NCBI GenBank assembly: GCA_016291655.1
Contig: JAEEYF010000087.1
Location: 1-46,198, forward strand
Origin: Lachnospiraceae bacterium
Lineage (GTDB): Bacteria; Bacillota; Clostridia; Lachnospirales; Lachnospiraceae
Direction: 5' to 3'
Length of the DNA stretch: 46,198 nt
This document shows positions 1-9,135 of this stretch, one piece after another. The notes below the pieces were generated by a model, which was not told where the DNA came from, did not search any database, and saw nothing but the letters and a program-made list of their open reading frames with translations. The translations under genes were made by a program, and so were the position numbers. Every line of letters begins with the position of its first letter. The stretch's first letter is position 1.

Positions 1-1457
1 ATATGGTCAACAAGGCATTCATCGAGATCATGATCGAAGGCGATGCCAACGGACGCGGATTCCAGTATCCCATCCCTACCTATTCCATTACAAAGGATTT
101 TGACTGGAGCGAGACAGAGAACAACAAGCTTCTCTTTGAAATGACCGCAAAATACGGTACTCCTTATTTTTCTAACTACATCAATTCCGATATGGAGCCC
201 AGCGATGTACGTTCCATGTGCTGCAGACTTCGTCTTGATCTTCGTGAACTCAGAAAGAAGACCGGCGGTTTCTTCGGCTCAGGCGAAAGCACCGGTTCGG
301 TCGGCGTTGTTACGATAAATATGCCCAGAATTGCATATCTTGCATCTGATGAGAAGGATTTCTTTTCACGTCTTGACCGCATGATGGACATCGCTGCACG
401 TTCACTTAAGGTGAAGAGAACAGTCATCACAAAGCTTCTCAACGAAGGACTTTATCCTTACACCAAGAGATATCTCGGAACCTTTGAGAACCATTTCTCG
501 ACCATAGGTCTTGTGGGCATGAACGAAGCTTGTCTCAATGCAAAGTGGCTCGGCAAGGATCTCAATGCACCTGAGGCACAGGAGTTTACAAAGAAGACCC
601 TCAATCATATGAGAGAGCGTCTCAGCGACTATCAGGAGCAGTACGGCGACCTTTACAACCTTGAAGCCACTCCCGCAGAATCTACAAGCTATCGTCTTGC
701 AAAGCATGACAGAAAGCATTATCCCGACATTATCACAGCCGGTAAGGCAGGAGATACTCCTTATTACACAAACAGCTCTCATCTTCCCGTTGACAGCACA
801 AGAGACATTTTTGAGGCTCTCGACGTTCAGGATGAACTGCAGACTCTTTACACTTCAGGTACAGTATTCCATGCATTCCTGGGTGAGAGACTTCCCGACT
901 GGAAGGCAGCAGCCAAGCTCGTTCGCACAATAGCCGAGAACTACAGACTTCCTTACTACACCATGTCCCCGACCTACTCGGTATGTAAGACTCACGGATA
1001 CATCTCCGGCGAGCATTACATTTGCCCTGTATGCGGAGAGAGGGCGGAAGTATACAGCCGCATCACCGGTTACTATCGTCCCGTTCAGAACTGGAACGAA
1101 GGTAAGAGTCAGGAATACAAGAACAGACTTGTTTATGATATTGCCGGTTCCAACCTTCAGGGACATGCAACTGTCGCAAAGAATGAGGCGGTTGCCGCCG
1201 AAGCAGCGAACGCTGAAGTTGCAAAGAGTGACGAGAAGATGTATCTCTTTACGACAAAGACCTGTCCCAACTGCAAAATGGCTAAGGAATTCCTTAAGGA
1301 TTATCATTACGAAGTCATAGATGCCGAAGAAAATCAGGAACTGGTAGGCAAGTATGGAGTAATGCAGGCTCCCACGCTCATTGTTATCAAGAACAACGAT
1401 GTTTTGAAGTTTGCCAATGCATCCAGCATCAAGGGCTTTGCAGATAAAAACCGTTAG
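1..1457 (+). CDS. nrdD: Anaerobic ribonucleoside-triphosphate reductase, C-terminal part, fused to a glutaredoxin-like domain (5' end outside window)
   Basis: Class III ribonucleotide reductase makes dNTPs from NTPs without oxygen using a glycyl radical. The frame is already open at the left edge, so the 484 visible residues from the ATG at 3 are only the C-terminal part of a protein usually around 700 aa or more. Visible: the CCRL motif (about residues 73-76), NLEATPAES (219-227), a CKTH...CPVC metal-binding element (328-344) and the glycyl-radical loop SRITGYY with Gly356. After an Ala/Glu-rich linker (about 385-410) comes a thioredoxin/glutaredoxin-like domain with CPNC at 421-424. A built-in redoxin suggests the reductant is a disulfide system rather than formate (inference). 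Followed by a strong terminator, so it ends its operon; an nrdG activase would be expected nearby but is not in the window. Confidence 0.95.
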   Translation, partial: MVNKAFIEIMIEGDANGRGFQYPIPTYSITKDFDWSETENNKLLFEMTAKYGTPYFSNYINSDMEPSDVRSMCCRLRLDLRELRKKTGGFFGSGESTGSVGVVTINMPRIAYLASDEKDFFSRLDRMMDIAARSLKVKRTVITKLLNEGLYPYTKRYLGTFENHFSTIGLVGMNEACLNAKWLGKDLNAPEAQEFTKKTLNHMRERLSDYQEQYGDLYNLEATPAESTSYRLAKHDRKHYPDIITAGKAGDTPYYTNSSHLPVDSTRDIFEALDVQDELQTLYTSGTVFHAFLGERLPDWKAAAKLVRTIAENYRLPYYTMSPTYSVCKTHGYISGEHYICPVCGERAEVYSRITGYYRPVQNWNEGKSQEYKNRLVYDIAGSNLQGHATVAKNEAVAAEAANAEVAKSDEKMYLFTTKTCPNCKMAKEFLKDYHYEVIDAEENQELVGKYGVMQAPTLIVIKNNDVLKFANASSIKGFADKNR

Positions 1458-1479
1458 ATAAACAGCATTTTTTCAATCC

Positions 1480-1515
1480 GCGGGCGGTAAAACACCGCCC
1501 GCTTTTGTTTTTTTT
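1480..1515 (+). terminator. Rho-independent terminator after nrdD
   Basis: Perfect 9-bp inverted repeat GCGGGCGGT / ACCGCCCGC (1480-1488 and 1494-1502) with a 5-nt loop, followed by a T-rich run to 1515. Confidence 0.93.
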
Positions 1516-1548
1516 AAAAAAGACTATCGAAAGTGGCGGGAAATGAGT

Positions 1549-1554
1549 TATAAT
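1549..1554 (+). promoter_or_regulatory. Candidate -10 box for thyA
   Basis: Perfect TATAAT at 1549-1554, between the nrdD terminator and thyA. No good -35 box lies 16-18 bp upstream, so this is a weak promoter call. Confidence 0.4.
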
Positions 1555-1609
1555 AAAGCTTAAAGTGCATAAAAGACATCAGATATGCTTTGATCAGGGA
1601 GGTTAAAAG

Positions 1610-2458
1610 ATGAGTTACGCAGACAAAGTATTTGTGAATATGTGTAATGATATTTTGGATAACGGAACAAATACCATGGGAGAGAAGGTTCGCCCGCATT
1701 GGGAGGACGGAACTCTTGCATATACCATTAAAAAATTCGGCGTAGTAAACAGATATGATCTTTCAAAGGAATTCCCCGCTCTGACCTTAAGGAAGACCGC
1801 CATTAAGGCTGCAACAGACGAGATCTTATGGATATGGCAAAAGAAATCCAATAACATTCATGACCTAAACAGCCACATCTGGGACTCATGGGCGGACGAG
1901 ACCGGATCCATCGGCAAAGCATATGGCTACCAGATGGGGATCAAGCATGAATACAAGGAAGGAATGATGGATCAGGTGGACAGAGTGTTGTGGGATCTAA
2001 AGAACAATCCCTACAGCAGACGCATCATGACCAACATCTATGTCCATGCGGATCTGCATGAAATGAACCTCTACCCCTGCGCATACAGCATGACCTTTAA
2101 TGTTACAAAGAAAGAGGGACATGACAAGCTGGTGCTTAACGGCATATTGAACCAGCGTTCGCAGGACGTGCTGGCGGCAAACAACTGGAATGTATGTCAG
2201 TATGCGGTGCTGATGCATATGATCGCAAGAGAGTGCGACATGGAAGTGGGAGAGTTTGTTCATGTGATCGCCGATGCCCACATCTATGACAGACATGTGG
2301 ACATTATAAAAGAACTGATATCCAGGGAACAGTACGATGCTCCTACCCTGTGGCTGAATCCGGAGGTAAAGCATTTCTATGACTTTACGCCGAATGATGT
2401 TAAGCTTGAGAATTACGTTACGGGAGAGCAGATCAAGGATATTCCGATCGCGGTATGA
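1610..2458 (+). CDS. thyA: Thymidylate synthase
   Basis: Converts dUMP and methylene-tetrahydrofolate to dTMP and dihydrofolate. 282 aa. Family landmarks are in order: SRRIM (136-140), catalytic Cys157 in LYPCAYS, NQRSQD (181-186, dUMP phosphate binding) and DAHIYDRHV (222-230). The bases around the nucleophile (PCAY instead of PCH) and NNWN instead of the usual GVPFN mark a divergent branch of ThyA, but the nucleophile and the Arg/Ser phosphate ligands are present. GGGAGG precedes the ATG at good spacing. folA follows 52 nt downstream; it recycles the dihydrofolate ThyA makes, so the two form a functional pair. Confidence 0.95.
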   Translation: MSYADKVFVNMCNDILDNGTNTMGEKVRPHWEDGTLAYTIKKFGVVNRYDLSKEFPALTLRKTAIKAATDEILWIWQKKSNNIHDLNSHIWDSWADETGSIGKAYGYQMGIKHEYKEGMMDQVDRVLWDLKNNPYSRRIMTNIYVHADLHEMNLYPCAYSMTFNVTKKEGHDKLVLNGILNQRSQDVLAANNWNVCQYAVLMHMIARECDMEVGEFVHVIADAHIYDRHVDIIKELISREQYDAPTLWLNPEVKHFYDFTPNDVKLENYVTGEQIKDIPIAV

Positions 2459-2510
2459 TCCTCGCGAGATCTGCGGCGAGAGCAGTAACCATAATAAATC
2501 GGAGGCATAG

Positions 2511-3017
2511 ATGAATTTAATTGTTGCAGTTGATAAACACTGGGGAATCGGGTATAATAACGGTTTGTTGGTCAGCATTCCCGCAGATAAAAAGTTTTTC
2601 AGAGAAAAAACGACGGGAAAGACCATCATTATGGGCAGACGTACTCTTGAGAGCTTCAGAGACGGACGTCCCCTTCCAAACAGAAACAACATCGTGATCA
2701 CGACCAGGAAGAACTATGACGGCCACGGAGCGATCGTTGTGAACAGCCCGGAAGAGGCGGTTAAACGTGCGAGGGAGCTTTCGGCCGATGAGGACATCTT
2801 TGTTATCGGCGGAGGACGGGTGTACAGGGAAATGTATGAGCTTTGCGATGTTGCCTACGTTACAAAGATCGATTATACATATGTTGCGGACACTTTCTTC
2901 CCTGATCTGGATGAGGACAAAAATTGGAAAATGATCGAGGAGTCGGAGGAGCAAACCTGCTTCGACATTGAGTTTACGTTCACAACCTACAAAAATCTTT
3001 TGTTGGAAAAGGAATGA
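2511..3017 (+). CDS. folA: Dihydrofolate reductase
   Basis: Reduces dihydrofolate to tetrahydrofolate with NADPH, completing the cycle with ThyA upstream. 168 aa, the usual length. Visible motifs: N-terminal MNLIVAVDKHWGIGYNN, the NADPH-binding stretch KTIIMGRRTLES, and IFVIGGGRVYREM (about 100-113). CGGAGG lies just upstream of the ATG. Only 6 nt separate it from the next gene, so it is probably co-transcribed with it. Confidence 0.95.
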   Translation: MNLIVAVDKHWGIGYNNGLLVSIPADKKFFREKTTGKTIIMGRRTLESFRDGRPLPNRNNIVITTRKNYDGHGAIVVNSPEEAVKRARELSADEDIFVIGGGRVYREMYELCDVAYVTKIDYTYVADTFFPDLDEDKNWKMIEESEEQTCFDIEFTFTTYKNLLLEKE

Positions 3018-3023
3018 TATAAT

Positions 3024-3983
3024 ATGCTGGAATTGCTGTTTTCGGATCTGTCAACACTTCATGTTACGGGGTTTGCCATGGCATTCGTGCTTACGCTGTT
3101 GACGATCAGGTCTTTTGGAGGAAAGCTGCCGAGGGATCATGGCAGGAAATTTGCCGTTGAAGGGGCACTTTCCGAGGGTAAGGCGAGGGGCGCCGGTATC
3201 ATTTTCGTATGCATATATGCAGCGATGGCGTGTCTGTTCCTGCTGCAGACGGTTGAAAGCGGCATTTGCCTGTTGTTTGTTATCTTTGCCATGATCACCG
3301 GATATATGGATGATGCTTCGGAGAAGGCCTGGAAGGATTACAAAAAGGGCCTGTATGACCTGTTTATCTCGATTGGCGTTACGGCAGTCCTTATCTATGA
3401 AAACGGAACAACGGTAAGGTTTTTGCTTTTCGATCGGCAATACACTTTCCCGATCTGGCTCTTTGCGATAATCTCGGTGGTAATAGTATGGATGTCCATT
3501 AACGTTACGAATTGTACCGACGGCGTTGACGGACTTTCCGCAACTCTCGGCATCATTACTCTCGGATCCTTTGTGCTTTTGGACGAGATGATGGGAGCGG
3601 GACAGGGACAGGCGTACAACCTGATGCTGTTCATTGCCTGCCTCATGGCCTATCTGCTGTTCAATGCCAACCCCAGTACGGTGCTGATGGGAGATGCGGG
3701 CTCAAGGGCGCTGGGAACGGTGATTGCAATAGCGGCCATAAGGTGCGGAGATCCTTTTCTTTGGATCGCATTGGCGCTTGTGTTCATACTTGACGGAGGG
3801 CTTGGACTTGCCAAGCTTTTCCTTGCAAGATTTTTAAAGATCAAAATATTTAAGAATATCAGACTGCCTTTACATGACCATGTCAGAAAGAATCTCGGCT
3901 GGTCCAATACGCAGACGGTATTCAGGTTTTCAATAGCACAGATGTTTGTTTCGACAATCGTTTTGTGGTTGATATGGAGGTAA
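3024..3983 (+). CDS. MraY-like phospho-sugar-pentapeptide transferase (GT4/PNPT family)
   Basis: Polytopic membrane protein of the family that moves a phospho-sugar from a UDP donor to undecaprenyl phosphate (MraY, WecA, TagO). 319 aa with about nine or ten hydrophobic segments. Catalytic motifs: YMDDASEKAWKDYKK (Asp96/Asp97), NCTDGVDGLS (163-172), LMGDAGSRALG (221-231) and PLHDHVRK (282-289). The last motif and its following KNLGW...RFSIAQM resemble MraY (PxHHHxE) more than WecA, but the middle His is Asp. MraY is the best guess. It sits with folA and apt, not with mur or fts genes, so it could be a second copy or a relative with another sugar substrate. Confidence 0.75.
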   Translation: MLELLFSDLSTLHVTGFAMAFVLTLLTIRSFGGKLPRDHGRKFAVEGALSEGKARGAGIIFVCIYAAMACLFLLQTVESGICLLFVIFAMITGYMDDASEKAWKDYKKGLYDLFISIGVTAVLIYENGTTVRFLLFDRQYTFPIWLFAIISVVIVWMSINVTNCTDGVDGLSATLGIITLGSFVLLDEMMGAGQGQAYNLMLFIACLMAYLLFNANPSTVLMGDAGSRALGTVIAIAAIRCGDPFLWIALALVFILDGGLGLAKLFLARFLKIKIFKNIRLPLHDHVRKNLGWSNTQTVFRFSIAQMFVSTIVLWLIWR

Positions 3984-3991
3984 TGGTATTT

Positions 3992-4516
3992 ATGAAAACT
4001 GTAGCGGATTATGTTAGAACAATTCCGGATTTCCCGGAGCCGGGCATAATGTTCAGGGATGTAACGAGTGTTATTCAGGATCCCGACGGTCTCAGACTTG
4101 CTGTGGACAAGCTTGAAGGTCTTGTTCAGAATGAAGATTTTGATATAGTTGTGGGACCTGAATCGAGAGGTTTCATTTTCGGAGTTCCGGTGGCTTACAA
4201 TATGCACAAGTCATTTGTTCCCGTCCGTAAGAAGGGAAAGCTCCCCTGCGAGACCATCGAGCAGTCATATGACCTGGAATACGGCTCTGCGGTCCTTGAA
4301 ATGCACAAGGATGCGATCAAACCCGGACAGAGAGTTGTTATTGTGGATGACCTCATCGCTACCGGCGGAACCATCGAAGCGATCATTAAGCTGGTCGAGC
4401 GTCTCGGCGGCAAGGTTGTTAAGATCGTTTTCCTCATGGAGCTGGAAGGTCTTCAGGGACGTGAACGCCTTAAGGGCTACAATGTGGATTCGGTTGTGAA
4501 ATATCCCGGAAAATAG
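3992..4516 (+). CDS. apt: Adenine phosphoribosyltransferase
   Basis: Purine salvage: adenine plus PRPP gives AMP and pyrophosphate. 174 aa from the ATG at 3992; in-frame ATGs at 3965, 3974 and 3983 lie within or too close to the GGAGG at 3976-3980, whereas 3992 has an 11-nt spacing and gives the canonical beginning MKTVADYVRTIPDFPEPG. The PRPP-binding loop VVIVDDLIATGGT and the GPESRGFIFG segment are intact. It directly precedes rel, a neighbourhood common in Firmicutes. Confidence 0.95.
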   Translation: MKTVADYVRTIPDFPEPGIMFRDVTSVIQDPDGLRLAVDKLEGLVQNEDFDIVVGPESRGFIFGVPVAYNMHKSFVPVRKKGKLPCETIEQSYDLEYGSAVLEMHKDAIKPGQRVVIVDDLIATGGTIEAIIKLVERLGGKVVKIVFLMELEGLQGRERLKGYNVDSVVKYPGK

Positions 4517-4551
4517 TTTACGGACAGGGTGCAGGATGTGAAGGAGAATTA

Positions 4552-6852
4552 ATGGCAGAAACCGACAAAAAGGAATTTAAATACGTGCTGAAGAAACCCA
4601 TCAGCGAAAAGTCCTTTTCCACCCCATCGGATTTTACCGATCCGGAGGCTCTTTTTGCACGCCTTGAAGAAACCATCCGTTCCTACAGAAGCCTGACCGA
4701 CCTGGGAATAATCCGCAAGGCATATGAACTGGCAGCGGAAAAGCATAAGGATCAAAAGAGAAAATCCGGAGAGCCTTATATCATCCATCCCCTCTGCGTT
4801 GCGATCATACTGGCCGAACTGGAGCTTGATAAAGAAACCATCGCGGCAGGCATACTTCACGATGTGGTCGAGGATACGGACACGACCCTGGATGAACTTA
4901 AAGAACAGTTTGGCGACGAGATAGCCCTTCTGGTTGACGGTGTTACCAAACTGACGCAGTTGAATTACGATATGGATAAGGTGGAGATACAGGCTGAAAA
5001 CCTGAGAAAGATGTTCCTGGCCATGGCCAAGGACATCCGTGTGATCATGATCAAGCTTGCGGACCGCCTTCACAATATGCGGACGATGCAGTATCAGCCG
5101 GTTCCCAAGCAGCTTGAAAAGGCACATGAGACCATGGATATATATGCGCCGCTCGCCCAGCGACTGGGTATCAGCCGCATTAAGATCGAACTGGACGACC
5201 TGTCCTTAAAGATCATAGAACCCGATGTATATGCGGATATCGAAGAAAAGATCGCGATGCGAAAGATAGATCGGGAAAAGTTTATCGACGAAAGGATAGA
5301 CGAGATCGCGGAAAAAATCGAGGAAGGCGAGATCAAGGCTCAGATAGACGGAAGGATCAAGCACTTCTTCAGCATATACAAGAAGATGAAGAACCAGGAC
5401 AAGACCCTGGATCAGATATACGACCTCTATGCGATCCGTATCATTGTGGATACGGTGAAGGACTGCTATGCGGCGCTGGGTATCATACACGAGATGTATA
5501 AACCCATTCCCGGACGTTTCAAGGACTATATTGCAATGCCCAAGGCCAACAATTACCAGTCCCTGCATACGACGCTGATAGCCCACAACGGACTTCCCTT
5601 TGAAGTGCAGATCCGTACCATGGAAATGCATAAGGTAGCCGAATACGGTATCGCAGCCCATTGGAAGTACAAGGAAGCGCAGAACGGCGTGAAATCCGAT
5701 GCCAAGGAAGAGGAGAAGATGGCATGGCTACGTCAGATCCTTGAATGGCAGCAGGAAATGTCCGATAACAAGGAATTTTTGTCAAATGTTAAATCCGACC
5801 TGGATCTGTTCTCGGATTCGGTTTACTGTTTCACTCCCACCGGAGATGTAAAGACGCTGCCTACGGGCTCTACTCCTGTAGACTTTGCCTATTCCATTCA
5901 CTCTGCCGTCGGCAACAAGATGGTGGGAGCGAGAGCCAACGGTAAGCTGGTCACCATGGACTATGTCATCAGGAACGGCGATCGTATCGAGATCATCACA
6001 TCCCAGAACTCCAAGGGACCCAGCCGTGACTGGCTGAACATAGTAAAGAGCGGCCAGGCGAGAAACAAGATAAACCAGTGGTTCAAGACAGAACTCAAGG
6101 AAGACAACGTGGTTCACGGCAAGGAACTCATGATGACCTATTGCAAGACGAAGGGCATCAATCCTCAGGAGATCTTTAAAGCGGATCTCATGGACGTGAC
6201 CATGCACAAATACGGTTTCCATGACTGGGATTCCGTGCTTGCGGCCGTAGGACACGGCGGCCTTAAGGAAGGTCAGATCGTAAACCGTCTTCTGGAAGAA
6301 CTGGAAAAGAAGAAGAAACGTGAGATCACGGATGAAAAGATCCTTGAGTCCGTTGCAGAGATAAAGAACACTAAGAAGCCCGTTACCGTAAAGGCAAAGT
6401 CGGGCATAGTCGTTCAGGGCGCGGGAGACATTTCGGTACATTTCTCAAAATGCTGCTCACCCGTACCCGGAGATGAGATCGTCGGCTTTGTTACCAGAGG
6501 ACGCGGGATCTCCATACACAGAACGGATTGTATCAACGTCATCAATGCTACCGATGAGGAGAGGATGCGTCTTGTCAGTGCGGAGTGGAGCGAGGGAGAC
6601 AGACAGAGCGGAAGCTACTTTGCCGAGATCAATATCTATGCTCACAACAGAAGCGGCATGATCCTTGATATTTCCAAGGTCATGACCGAAAACAAGATTG
6701 ATATGATGAACATCAACAGCCGTGTAAGCAAGGGCGGTACAGCAACGATCACTCTGGGCTTTGAAGTCAGCAGCACGGAACAGCTCACAACGCTGATCTC
6801 CAAGCTGCGCATGATCGAGGGTGTTGTTGATGCTGAGAGAACAATGGGATAA
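4552..6852 (+). CDS. rel: Bifunctional (p)ppGpp synthetase/hydrolase (RelA/SpoT family)
   Basis: Makes and degrades the stringent-response alarmone. 766 aa with the full long-Rel architecture: HD hydrolase domain with HDVVEDT (His103-Asp104), synthetase domain with RFKDYIAMPKANNYQSLHTT (about 322-341) and FEVQIRT, TGS domain from about residue 421, a conserved-Cys region CCSPVPGD and a C-terminal ACT domain (about 688-766). Hydrolase and synthetase motifs both look intact, as expected for the single bifunctional Rel of Firmicutes. AAGGAG precedes the ATG. Its TAA overlaps the ATG of hemZ by one base (TAATG), implying translational coupling. Confidence 0.97.
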   Translation: MAETDKKEFKYVLKKPISEKSFSTPSDFTDPEALFARLEETIRSYRSLTDLGIIRKAYELAAEKHKDQKRKSGEPYIIHPLCVAIILAELELDKETIAAGILHDVVEDTDTTLDELKEQFGDEIALLVDGVTKLTQLNYDMDKVEIQAENLRKMFLAMAKDIRVIMIKLADRLHNMRTMQYQPVPKQLEKAHETMDIYAPLAQRLGISRIKIELDDLSLKIIEPDVYADIEEKIAMRKIDREKFIDERIDEIAEKIEEGEIKAQIDGRIKHFFSIYKKMKNQDKTLDQIYDLYAIRIIVDTVKDCYAALGIIHEMYKPIPGRFKDYIAMPKANNYQSLHTTLIAHNGLPFEVQIRTMEMHKVAEYGIAAHWKYKEAQNGVKSDAKEEEKMAWLRQILEWQQEMSDNKEFLSNVKSDLDLFSDSVYCFTPTGDVKTLPTGSTPVDFAYSIHSAVGNKMVGARANGKLVTMDYVIRNGDRIEIITSQNSKGPSRDWLNIVKSGQARNKINQWFKTELKEDNVVHGKELMMTYCKTKGINPQEIFKADLMDVTMHKYGFHDWDSVLAAVGHGGLKEGQIVNRLLEELEKKKKREITDEKILESVAEIKNTKKPVTVKAKSGIVVQGAGDISVHFSKCCSPVPGDEIVGFVTRGRGISIHRTDCINVINATDEERMRLVSAEWSEGDRQSGSYFAEINIYAHNRSGMILDISKVMTENKIDMMNINSRVSKGGTATITLGFEVSSTEQLTTLISKLRMIEGVVDAERTMG

Positions 6853-8447
6853 TGAAGCAAATATATGCTTATATAAAAGGCTTGGATTACGGACAGGATA
6901 TAGGACCGCTGATTAAGGCCTTTTTTAGAGACTGTGACATTAAAACAATAAATACGGAAGAAGCGGAAGAAGAGAAAAAGCGCGAAGAAGCAAGGATCAA
7001 GCGCGGCCATGGGCAGATAGAGGTTCCTGAGACCGTGGGGATCGTGAACTTTGTCCTGAACGACGCGGATTTTTGCATAGATGCGGAGATCTGCGGCAGG
7101 AAAGCGGAAGCAAAGGAGGACTTTTCGGATATGCCCGAAATGGCCTATCGGAATGAGGGAGATCCGGACAGAAGAATGTACCGGAACCATCTGCACCGCG
7201 CGTTGTACAACATTCTTTCGGAGATATCGGCACGCAAACTGCCCTGGGGCACACTCACGGGAGTAAGGCCCACAAAGCAGGTGCTGGACATGCGCCAAAA
7301 GGGATGTACGGACGAGGAGATAGTTGCATACTACGAGAACGAGTATCTGGTTTCGCCCGACAAGGCAAGGCTTGCCATACGCGTTACCGAGAACGAGGAA
7401 AGGCTCCTTCGGGGGCTGACCTTCGACGACACTTACAGCTTGTATGTGGGCATACCTTTTTGCCCGAGCATATGCCTGTATTGCTCTTTTTCGGCTTATC
7501 CCTACGACAGGTTCAAGAGCTACGTCGAGCCTTACATGGAGGCACTGCTCAAGGAGATCGAAGCAACGGCGGAGATCATGAAGAACAAAAGGCTGATCAG
7601 CATATATTTCGGCGGAGGAACGCCTACGACCCTTACAGCAGAACAGCTCAGGATCGTGATCCGAAAGATCAAGGAATGCTATGACCTGAGTGATCTAAGG
7701 GAATGGACCGTGGAAGCCGGACGACCGGACAGTATTACCCGGGACAAGCTGGAAGCCATGAAGGAAGAGGGCATCAGTCGTATTTCCGTGAATCCTCAAT
7801 CCATGCAGCAAAAGACGCTGGATCTGATCGGAAGAAGACATTCCGTCGAGGATATTCTGAATGCGTTTACACTGGCTCGTGAATGCGGCTTTGACAATAT
7901 AAACATGGACCTGATCGCGGGGCTGAACGGGGAAGTGCTTGCGGACTTTACCGACACCCTGAAGCAGGTGGGAGACCTTGAACCGGATTCCATTACCGTG
8001 CATACCCTTGCGGTGAAAAGGGCGGCGCGGCTGAATGCCGAGATGGACACCTACGGGGATTCCCTCAGCACGGATACGGGGCGGATGACCTCTGCGGCGG
8101 AGAAATTTATGGTCGAGCACGGCTATGAACCCTACTACCTCTACCGCCAGAAGAACATGTCCGAAAATCTTGAGAATGTGGGATATGCCCGAGTGGGAAA
8201 GGAAGGCCTTTACAACGTGCTCATCATGGAGGAGTGCCACACCATTGCAGCCTGCGGACCGGGAGCTTCCTCAAAGCTGGTCAGGAGCGATGAATGCTTC
8301 GGCGGCGGTTTTTTGAACGAGGCGGAAGACGGGGAATACAAGGTACGAAAGATAGAGCGCACGGAGAATGTTAAAAGTGTAAAGGACTATGTGGAACGCA
8401 TAGATGAAATGATAGAACGTAAAAGGAAACTGTTTGCTGAAATATAA
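6852..8447 (+). CDS. hemZ: HemZ-type coproporphyrinogen dehydrogenase, radical SAM
   Basis: HemN-family radical SAM protein of the HemZ branch, 531 aa. The 4Fe-4S/SAM motif is CPSICLYC (Cys204, Cys208, Cys211; CX3CX2C) followed by SFSAYP; also visible are the GGGTPT glycine motif and VNPQSMQQKTLDLIGR. The long N-terminal region of about 190 residues before the radical SAM core fits HemZ rather than HemN or HemW. HemZ proteins are annotated as oxygen-independent coproporphyrinogen III oxidases, but many anaerobes carry them without a full haem pathway, so the exact substrate is uncertain. The gene overlaps rel by one base and precedes an HD-GYP gene by 11 nt. Confidence 0.88.
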   Translation: MKQIYAYIKGLDYGQDIGPLIKAFFRDCDIKTINTEEAEEEKKREEARIKRGHGQIEVPETVGIVNFVLNDADFCIDAEICGRKAEAKEDFSDMPEMAYRNEGDPDRRMYRNHLHRALYNILSEISARKLPWGTLTGVRPTKQVLDMRQKGCTDEEIVAYYENEYLVSPDKARLAIRVTENEERLLRGLTFDDTYSLYVGIPFCPSICLYCSFSAYPYDRFKSYVEPYMEALLKEIEATAEIMKNKRLISIYFGGGTPTTLTAEQLRIVIRKIKECYDLSDLREWTVEAGRPDSITRDKLEAMKEEGISRISVNPQSMQQKTLDLIGRRHSVEDILNAFTLARECGFDNINMDLIAGLNGEVLADFTDTLKQVGDLEPDSITVHTLAVKRAARLNAEMDTYGDSLSTDTGRMTSAAEKFMVEHGYEPYYLYRQKNMSENLENVGYARVGKEGLYNVLIMEECHTIAACGPGASSKLVRSDECFGGGFLNEAEDGEYKVRKIERTENVKSVKDYVERIDEMIERKRKLFAEI

Positions 8448-8458
8448 AGGGTAAGATT

Positions 8459-9097
8459 ATGTTATTTGATTCGGACAAGGAAATCAGGCACATCCTTTAT
8501 AAACTGGATTTAAAGGGTGTTGTGACAGAGGATCTGGAGGACAGCATCGATCACGGACATCTGGTGGCTACCATTGTTAAAATGCTTGCGGAGCGTATGG
8601 AACTTGACAAGGAAACGACCGAGACCATATACAATGCGGCCTGTGTCCATGATGTGGGAAAACTTAAGCTTTCCCAGAGCATATACGGACGAGACAAGAA
8701 ATCCCTGCACGTTGAGGAAGTAAGGCATATGCGTATGCACGCGAAGCTTGGAGCCGAGATGCTTGGAGCATGCAACTATCCTTTGGAGATCGTGGATGCG
8801 GTTTATCATCACCACGAGTGCTATGACGGCAGCGGCTATCCCGACAATTTGAGAGGGGATGACATTCCTTTCACTTCGAGGTTCATCAAGATATGCGATG
8901 CTTTTGCGGCGCTGATCTCGGACCGTCCTTATCGCAAGGGCTTTGACAAAGAGACCGCCATCAGCATGATGATCGAGGACAACAAGGAATATGACATAAA
9001 GCTATTTTTGAATTTTATGGAAATGGTGAATTCACCGGAGTTTGACGAGATAATCAAAATGGCAGAAAAAATGAATGAGAAACATTCCTATAAGTAA
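8459..9097 (+). CDS. HD-GYP domain protein, probable cyclic-di-GMP phosphodiesterase
   Basis: 212 aa consisting almost only of an HD-GYP domain. Metal and family motifs visible: HDVGK (His64-Asp65), HAKLGAEML, HHHE (117-120), YDGSGYP (122-128, the GYP signature), ICDAFAALISDRPYR (145-159). HD-GYP proteins hydrolyse c-di-GMP (some cGAMP or pGpG). There is no sensor or receiver domain, so input would come from a partner or from substrate level alone. It closes the rel-hemZ run, so it may be co-transcribed with the alarmone gene (inference). Confidence 0.87.
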   Translation: MLFDSDKEIRHILYKLDLKGVVTEDLEDSIDHGHLVATIVKMLAERMELDKETTETIYNAACVHDVGKLKLSQSIYGRDKKSLHVEEVRHMRMHAKLGAEMLGACNYPLEIVDAVYHHHECYDGSGYPDNLRGDDIPFTSRFIKICDAFAALISDRPYRKGFDKETAISMMIEDNKEYDIKLFLNFMEMVNSPEFDEIIKMAEKMNEKHSYK

Positions 9098-9103
9098 AAA
9101 GAA

Positions 9104-9128
9104 GGGTGCGCATGATGAATGTGCACCC
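9104..9128. terminator. Imperfect hairpin between convergent genes
   Basis: GGGTGCGCA / TGTGCACCC, 9-bp stem with one G-T pair, between the HD-GYP gene and the convergent XRE gene. No clear T-tract follows on the + strand, so terminator activity is uncertain. Confidence 0.4.
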
Positions 9129-9135
9129 ATACAGA

